A stretch of DNA of 64,000 nucleotides from Metaruminococcus_A sp003150405 (GTDB lineage: Bacteria; Bacillota; Clostridia; Oscillospirales; Ruminococcaceae). The notes beneath the pieces were generated by a model that saw nothing but the letters and a program-made list of their open reading frames with translations, searched no databases and was not told the DNA's origin. Below, piece by piece: positions 60,320-64,000 of this stretch. The position numbers and the translations under genes are program-made. Location: contig CABUBB010000005.1 in the NCBI GenBank assembly GCA_902489745.1, positions 96,723 to 160,722 of the forward strand, given 5' to 3'. Numbering within the stretch: position 1 is the stretch's first letter; each line of letters opens with the position of its first letter.

Positions 60320-60985
60320 TTATGGTTTGCCCGGCAGCGGCTCTTTGACCGCCACCAGGAATTTAATGGTTTTGCCAAGCTGCTGAAACATTGTCTCATG
60401 CTCGGTCGGCGGGCCTGCATACAAATGGCTTTCCGCCAAATCACGAGTCATACAGCGCACCCGGAAGCCGCTCTGTTCAAAATAGCCGAGCGAGTCTTCA
60501 AACAGACCGTCATCATCGGTGCGGAACCAAATTTCCCCACCGTCCTTTAAAATCTCCCGGTACTGCAAGAGCTGCCGCGTGTGGGTCAACCGGTGTTTTT
60601 GGTCATGTACCTTTGGCCACGGATTGCAAAAATTAATGTAAACCCGCTCCGCCTCATCTGGAGGAGCCATCATCAAACGAATGCGTTCAATATCCTGCGA
60701 CATCAGCCGGACATGTGCAGCAGGATTGGGATCCAGCGCCGAAAGATTGCGCCGGGCAAGGGCGAGCATTTCACTTTTAATATCCAACACTAGAAAGTTG
60801 ATCTCCGGATGCTCTGCCGCAAGCCGGGCTATAAAACCGCCCTTGCCGCAGCCAAGCTCCATCCAGATAGGCTGCCGCTTTGGGAACGCTTTCTCCCAAC
60901 ACCCTCTATAATCTACAGGGCTTTCCACAAAAAAGCCGCAGGCTGCAAGTTCCGGGCGCGCCCAGGGTTTGTGCCGGATGCGCAT
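60320..60985 (-). CDS. trmB: tRNA (guanine-N7-)-methyltransferase
   Basis: TrmB methylates G46 in the tRNA variable loop with SAM. The 221-residue protein has RIRHKPWA at the N-terminus, the SAM-binding ELGCGKGGFIARLA (about 43-56) and the signature NFCNPWPKVHDQKHRLTH (about 118-135). The C-terminal catalytic block TEHETMFQQLGKTI is also present. Its ATG overlaps the stop of the HD-domain gene by one base (TAATG). Confidence 0.95.
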   Translation of the reverse strand: MRIRHKPWARPELAACGFFVESPVDYRGCWEKAFPKRQPIWMELGCGKGGFIARLAAEHPEINFLVLDIKSEMLALARRNLSALDPNPAAHVRLMSQDIERIRLMMAPPDEAERVYINFCNPWPKVHDQKHRLTHTRQLLQYREILKDGGEIWFRTDDDGLFEDSLGYFEQSGFRVRCMTRDLAESHLYAGPPTEHETMFQQLGKTIKFLVAVKEPLPGKP

Positions 60986-61572
60986 TACTCTTTCCCCTCC
61001 AGAAAATAGGTTGCTTCCATGTCGGCCGTTGCAAGGGCAAAAGCCAGCGGGAACCTTTCAAACGACGCTCCCACACTGCGCGGATCTTCCGGGCCGGAAA
61101 AGCCCATATGGTAACGGATGGCAAACGCCTCCTCCCGGGTCAGCCGCATAAAGCCGGAGATGATATAAACCGACTTCTCCCCATGACCATACGGGAGCTG
61201 GTCGTCAAACTCATAACAGGGCACTTTTTGCCACACACCGTTGTCATCCTTGACGTTGCGGGTGCTCCGTTTGTATATGTTGATTTTGCAGATGTCATGC
61301 AACAGTGCAACAATCGCTGCACTTTCCGGACTGACGTCTAAACTATAGATCTCTTTTACCCGCGGACGCGCCAGATAATCCACTAGGCACTCGTAGACGT
61401 TAACGCTGTGCTCCACCAGTCCCCCATCGTAAGAGCCGTGGTACCGTGCGCTTGCCGGAGCGATGAAGAAATCACTCGCCTTTGAATCCAGGTATTCCAG
61501 CAACTTGTCTGCTCCCTCACGGGTGATGTTATTTTTATAAATCTCAAGAAATTTTTCTTTCATCCAGTTCAC
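60985..61572 (-). CDS. HD-domain phosphohydrolase
   Basis: A soluble protein of 195 residues with an intact HD-type metal site: GLVEHSVNV, LLHDICKI, PYGHGEKS and a later YHMG and ATADMEA. HD proteins hydrolyse phosphomonoesters or cyclic nucleotides; the substrate here is unknown, and the fold is like the HD part of YhaM-type enzymes. The start is GTG 61572 or ATG 61563; neither has a strong ribosome-binding site. First gene of the HD-trmB-mgsA operon, with an extended -10 promoter upstream. Confidence 0.82.
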   Translation of the reverse strand: MNWMKEKFLEIYKNNITREGADKLLEYLDSKASDFFIAPASARYHGSYDGGLVEHSVNVYECLVDYLARPRVKEIYSLDVSPESAAIVALLHDICKINIYKRSTRNVKDDNGVWQKVPCYEFDDQLPYGHGEKSVYIISGFMRLTREEAFAIRYHMGFSGPEDPRSVGASFERFPLAFALATADMEATYFLEGKE

Positions 61573-61612
61573 CAGTTACATTCATCTTTTGCTTACGTCG
61601 CGTACAGTTTTC

Positions 61613-61690
61613 ATTATATCATGTTTGCCAAAAGCCGAAAAGAAGTTTTTGTAATATTTCTTAAAGAGAAATTACATTTTGTATTATAAT
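61613..61690. promoter_or_regulatory. Divergent promoters with a central palindrome
   Basis: A minus-strand TGATATAAT (61613-61621) should drive the HD-trmB-mgsA operon. A plus-strand TATAAT lies at 61685-61690. Between them, 61650-61676 is a 27-bp palindrome (TGTAAT...ATTACA; 11 of 13 base pairs symmetrical). This looks like a regulator binding site. The rest of 61573-62070 holds a doubtful plus-strand frame (to 61925) and a terminator. Confidence 0.55.
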
Positions 61691-61974
61691 GTCGATTTAT
61701 ACAAGTATAAAACAATTTCATTTGCCTATAGAGGTGAACTTTCAACCAAAAGGACGGTCTTTTTCTGTGAAAAATAGCTCTCTCCGCGCTGTGTGCATAC
61801 CCAAACAGACTTGCCCCACACCGTTTATCCCCGAATCATCAAAGCATTCCGGCAGTTCTCCAACCCTGCAATGGGCAAACAAAATCATCCACTTTGGTAT
61901 CACCACACGGTATACCATTGGATAAGGCCAACTAAAGCCTAGCCGTGCGTCGCAAATCCAAACGCAATTTTGAT

Positions 61975-62023
61975 AAAAAGCATTGCCGGTTTTATCACAA
62001 CTCAGAGATTCAAACCGGCAATG
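61975..62023 (-). terminator. Terminator of the YgjP-type metallopeptidase gene
   Basis: CATTGCCGGTTT pairs perfectly with AAACCGGCAATG, followed on the minus strand by CTTTTT. Confidence 0.8.
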
Positions 62024-62070
62024 ATCATCGTTCTATACATTTTGTATTTTAATGACAAAATTCTACAGAT

Positions 62071-62823
62071 TTACTGGTTTATCCAGTAGATTTGTGCCGA
62101 AAGCTCTCGCTCCGCCGCCCGCAGCTTATCCCGCAGTTCAGATACATTCGGCAGAAGGGATTCCATCAGCCGCCAAAACCGCACCGAATGGTTGTGCTCA
62201 ACGGTATGGCATAATTCATGCAGAAGGACATAATCAACACAATCTACCGGCAGGAACATCAAATAACAGGACAGGCGAATGTCATTTCGTCCGGTGCAGC
62301 TTCCCCAACGGGTCGCAGCATGGCCAACCTTTGCCGACCGGTACCGCAGCCCCGTGCGATCCGAAAGCTGCCGCAGCCGGTTGGGCAGGTACCGTTCTGC
62401 CTCGTCCCGGACATACACCTTGAAACATTGGCGGCGCTGCCCTTCCTCCTCCGGCAGGATGCACCGGTTCTCCGCAAAGGAAACTACATTGGCATTGCCA
62501 AACTCTACCCGGTAGGGCACGCCTTTCCAATACACCGTTTGCCCTTCTCCGGCGTGGTAGCTTTCCCGCAGCTCCTGCTTTAAGCGCACCGTTTCCAGAT
62601 GTGTGAGAATCCAGTGCTGTTTTGCACGAACAAACGCTGCAATGTCCCAGGCGGGCATCCGCAGAGGTGCACGCACCTCGACTACCCCATCCGGCAGGAT
62701 GTAGATTGCTGCCGTCCGGCGCTTGGAACGTACCAGGCGGCAGGGAATCTGCTCCGGGATAACATCACAGAAGAGCCCCACATCGTGGGGCTCTTTCTCC
62801 TGTAAAGGTTGTTTGCTTTTCAT
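62071..62823 (-). CDS. YgjP-like metallopeptidase (DUF45)
   Basis: A cytoplasmic zinc-metallopeptidase-type protein of 250 residues. The N-terminal beta domain runs about 25-110 (VRSKRRTAAIYI). RWGSC near 171 and the zinc motif HELCHTVEHNH near 201-211 define the SprT/WLM-like YgjP family. The function of the family is unclear. The ATG follows AAGG at 8 nt. It lies 11 bp after the GH51 gene. A strong hairpin sits inside its first 20 codons. Confidence 0.85.
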   Translation of the reverse strand: MKSKQPLQEKEPHDVGLFCDVIPEQIPCRLVRSKRRTAAIYILPDGVVEVRAPLRMPAWDIAAFVRAKQHWILTHLETVRLKQELRESYHAGEGQTVYWKGVPYRVEFGNANVVSFAENRCILPEEEGQRRQCFKVYVRDEAERYLPNRLRQLSDRTGLRYRSAKVGHAATRWGSCTGRNDIRLSCYLMFLPVDCVDYVLLHELCHTVEHNHSVRFWRLMESLLPNVSELRDKLRAAERELSAQIYWINQ

Positions 62824-62834
62824 GCAGACACGCC

Positions 62835-64000
62835 TTATTTCACCCGGAATCGCAGGACATTCCAGGAAACTTTAGGCATCCGCACAACGGCGGCGCCGTT
62901 TTCCATTTTCGGCGGCGCGCAATTGGAAGGAACGATCTGGCGGGCGGCGCTGTTGGTGGCCTTAATATCATCGTTTGCGTAGCAGATCTGCTCAATGCAC
63001 TCCGCCTCGGCAAAAGCACGCAGATCAATTTTGACCTCAACGTCATCCTCCATATTGCGGTTGACTGCAAACACCGTTACAACGCCTTCCTCCTCATTGT
63101 GGACGGCGACCGAGTCAATATGGGTAACCTCAGAGCGTTCCACACAGGAATAAACCGGGGAGTCAATTTCGGTGTGCAGCGCCGTACCGCGCCCATAATT
63201 GGAGGCGTGCATAAACGGGTAGTAAATGGTCTGACACCAAGCCGGGCCGTCGCCGTCCTCGGTCATAATCGGCGCAATGACATTGACAAGCTGCGCCAGG
63301 CAGGCCGCCTTGACACGGTCGGCATTTTTGAGCAGGGTGATGAGCATGGAGCCAACCAAAACAGCATCCTCAAAGAAATAAATATCCTCTAACTGATGCG
63401 GCGCCTGCACCCATTTGGGCAACAGCTTATCCTGCTCTTTGGAATGGTACCAGACGTTCCATTCATCAAATGAGAGATTAATTTTCTTCTTTTCGTGTTT
63501 CTTGGCCTGCACCATGTCGCAAACCGCAACCACTTCACGAATGAACTCGCCCATCTCATCCCCTTTGGAAAGGAAGGACTGCGCATCATTTGAGCTTCTC
63601 TCGTAGCTGTAATACTGATGGAGCGAAAGCAGGTCCACATATTCATAGGTGTGATCCAGCACAGTGCTCTCCCAGTTGATATAGGTCGGCATGGTTTTGT
63701 GTGAGCTTCCGCAGGCGACCAGCTCGATGGTCGGATCCACCCATTTCATAACCTTTGCGGTTTCACAGGCAATGCGGCCGTACTCCTCGGCGGTTTTGTG
63801 CCCAATCTGCCACGGGCCATCCATTTCGTTGCCAAGGCACCATGTTTTGATGTTATGCGGCTCCTTGTAGCCATGTTGGATGCGCAGGTCAGAAAGCGCG
63901 GTGCCGGACGGATGGTTGCAGTACTCAATGAGCTCTTTTGCCTCCAACGGCCCACGGGTGCCGAGATTGACCGCCATCATCACGTCAGTATCCGCCTTTT
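62835..64000 (-). CDS. Second GH51 alpha-L-arabinofuranosidase (5' end outside window)
   Basis: The visible 388 residues run from ADTDVMMAVNLGTRG to the C-terminus. They contain acid/base GNEMDGPWQ and nucleophile LSFDEWNVW, so the enzyme looks catalytically intact. It is clearly related to but distinct from the abfA at 40078 (for example YHSKEQDKLLPKWVQAP after the nucleophile). The different loop suggests different substrate preference, such as another arabinan or arabinoxylan side chain. The N-terminus lies beyond 64000. Confidence 0.94.
   Translation of the reverse strand, partial: KADTDVMMAVNLGTRGPLEAKELIEYCNHPSGTALSDLRIQHGYKEPHNIKTWCLGNEMDGPWQIGHKTAEEYGRIACETAKVMKWVDPTIELVACGSSHKTMPTYINWESTVLDHTYEYVDLLSLHQYYSYERSSNDAQSFLSKGDEMGEFIREVVAVCDMVQAKKHEKKKINLSFDEWNVWYHSKEQDKLLPKWVQAPHQLEDIYFFEDAVLVGSMLITLLKNADRVKAACLAQLVNVIAPIMTEDGDGPAWCQTIYYPFMHASNYGRGTALHTEIDSPVYSCVERSEVTHIDSVAVHNEEEGVVTVFAVNRNMEDDVEVKIDLRAFAEAECIEQICYANDDIKATNSAARQIVPSNCAPPKMENGAAVVRMPKVSWNVLRFRVK

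Noticed and set aside
61689..61925. 78-codon plus-strand frame downstream of the palindrome
   Set aside because: Its ATG overlaps the -10 box, so that start would not be transcribed. Internal GTG starts have poor spacing to AAAAGGA. A very small protein cannot be excluded but is not supported.
1..64000. CRISPR arrays, prophage, insertion sequences, tRNA or rRNA genes
   Set aside because: I looked for direct-repeat arrays, transposase or integrase motifs, cloverleaf-type sequences and rRNA stretches and found none.

Overview
The window is chromosomal DNA from an anaerobic, spore-forming Firmicute of the class Clostridia; an Oscillospirales/Acutalibacteraceae-like gut bacterium is my best guess, from impression and not from any search. 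Supporting signs are a spoIID gene, two T-box leaders, the rnj-gdpP-rplI-dnaB-tilS run, a B12-dependent ribonucleotide reductase, intracellular GH51 and GH42 glycosidases, consensus TTGACA/TATAAT and TGnTATAAT promoters, and moderately high GC. I see no phage, transposon, CRISPR array, rRNA or tRNA. Nearly all of the DNA is core or metabolic; the unusual material is in small unknown operons, leaders and degenerate enzyme domains.

Layout. 1-6.4 kb (minus): rnj, gdpP, rplI, dnaB, tilS (cut by the window edge), behind a strong promoter and a 300-nt leader containing an attenuator-like hairpin. 6.5-8.8 kb (minus): a sugar-nucleotidyltransferase fused to a phosphomutase-like domain that has lost its catalytic motifs. 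9.0-11.3 kb (plus): nadB-nadC. 11.4-14.6 kb: small membrane and TPR proteins, a three-gene minus operon of unknown low-complexity proteins, and a YfcE-type phosphoesterase. 14.9-16.1 kb (plus): pyrE and a lipoprotein.

16.4-28.8 kb is one continuous minus-strand run: VanZ-like protein, lipoprotein, response regulator, histidine kinase, DUF1385 protein, prmC, recA, recX, rimO, pgsA, then a cysteine-type T-box leader and cysE-cysS. recA has its own promoter inside the end of prmC, and the cysE promoter starts almost at the pgsA stop codon.

29-34.7 kb (plus): glpK, a DUF1015 protein, and a T-box leader with thrS. 34.7-38.7 kb (minus): a degenerate LCP protein, a Nudix hydrolase, and nrdJ behind two NrdR-like boxes. 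39.1-43.7 kb: a VanY-type carboxypeptidase, a GH51 arabinofuranosidase, a nucleotidyltransferase and a serine hydrolase. 43.9-50.8 kb (minus): a heterodimeric ABC exporter, an AbrB-family membrane protein and spoIID. 51.0-53.9 kb (plus): citrate synthase, a membrane protein and NAD(P)HX epimerase. 54.2-55.4 kb (minus): a frameshifted tmcAL. 55.5-56.7 kb (plus): ackA. 56.8-64 kb (minus): a GH42 beta-galactosidase, a possible small RNA, a DUF6125-like protein, an HD-domain protein-trmB-mgsA operon, a YgjP-type metallopeptidase and a second GH51 gene cut by the window end.

The two GH51 enzymes and the GH42 enzyme suggest use of arabinose- and galactose-containing plant oligosaccharides. ackA, mgsA, glpK and citrate synthase belong to central carbon flow. 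The T-boxes tie thrS and cysE-cysS to tRNA charging, and the NrdR boxes tie nrdJ to nucleotide pools. No single locus is clearly a new system. The best candidates for new biology are the pseudo-phosphomutase fusion, the three-gene operon at 12.8-14.0 kb, the hairpin/promoter element at 58.9-59.05 kb and the rnj leader.
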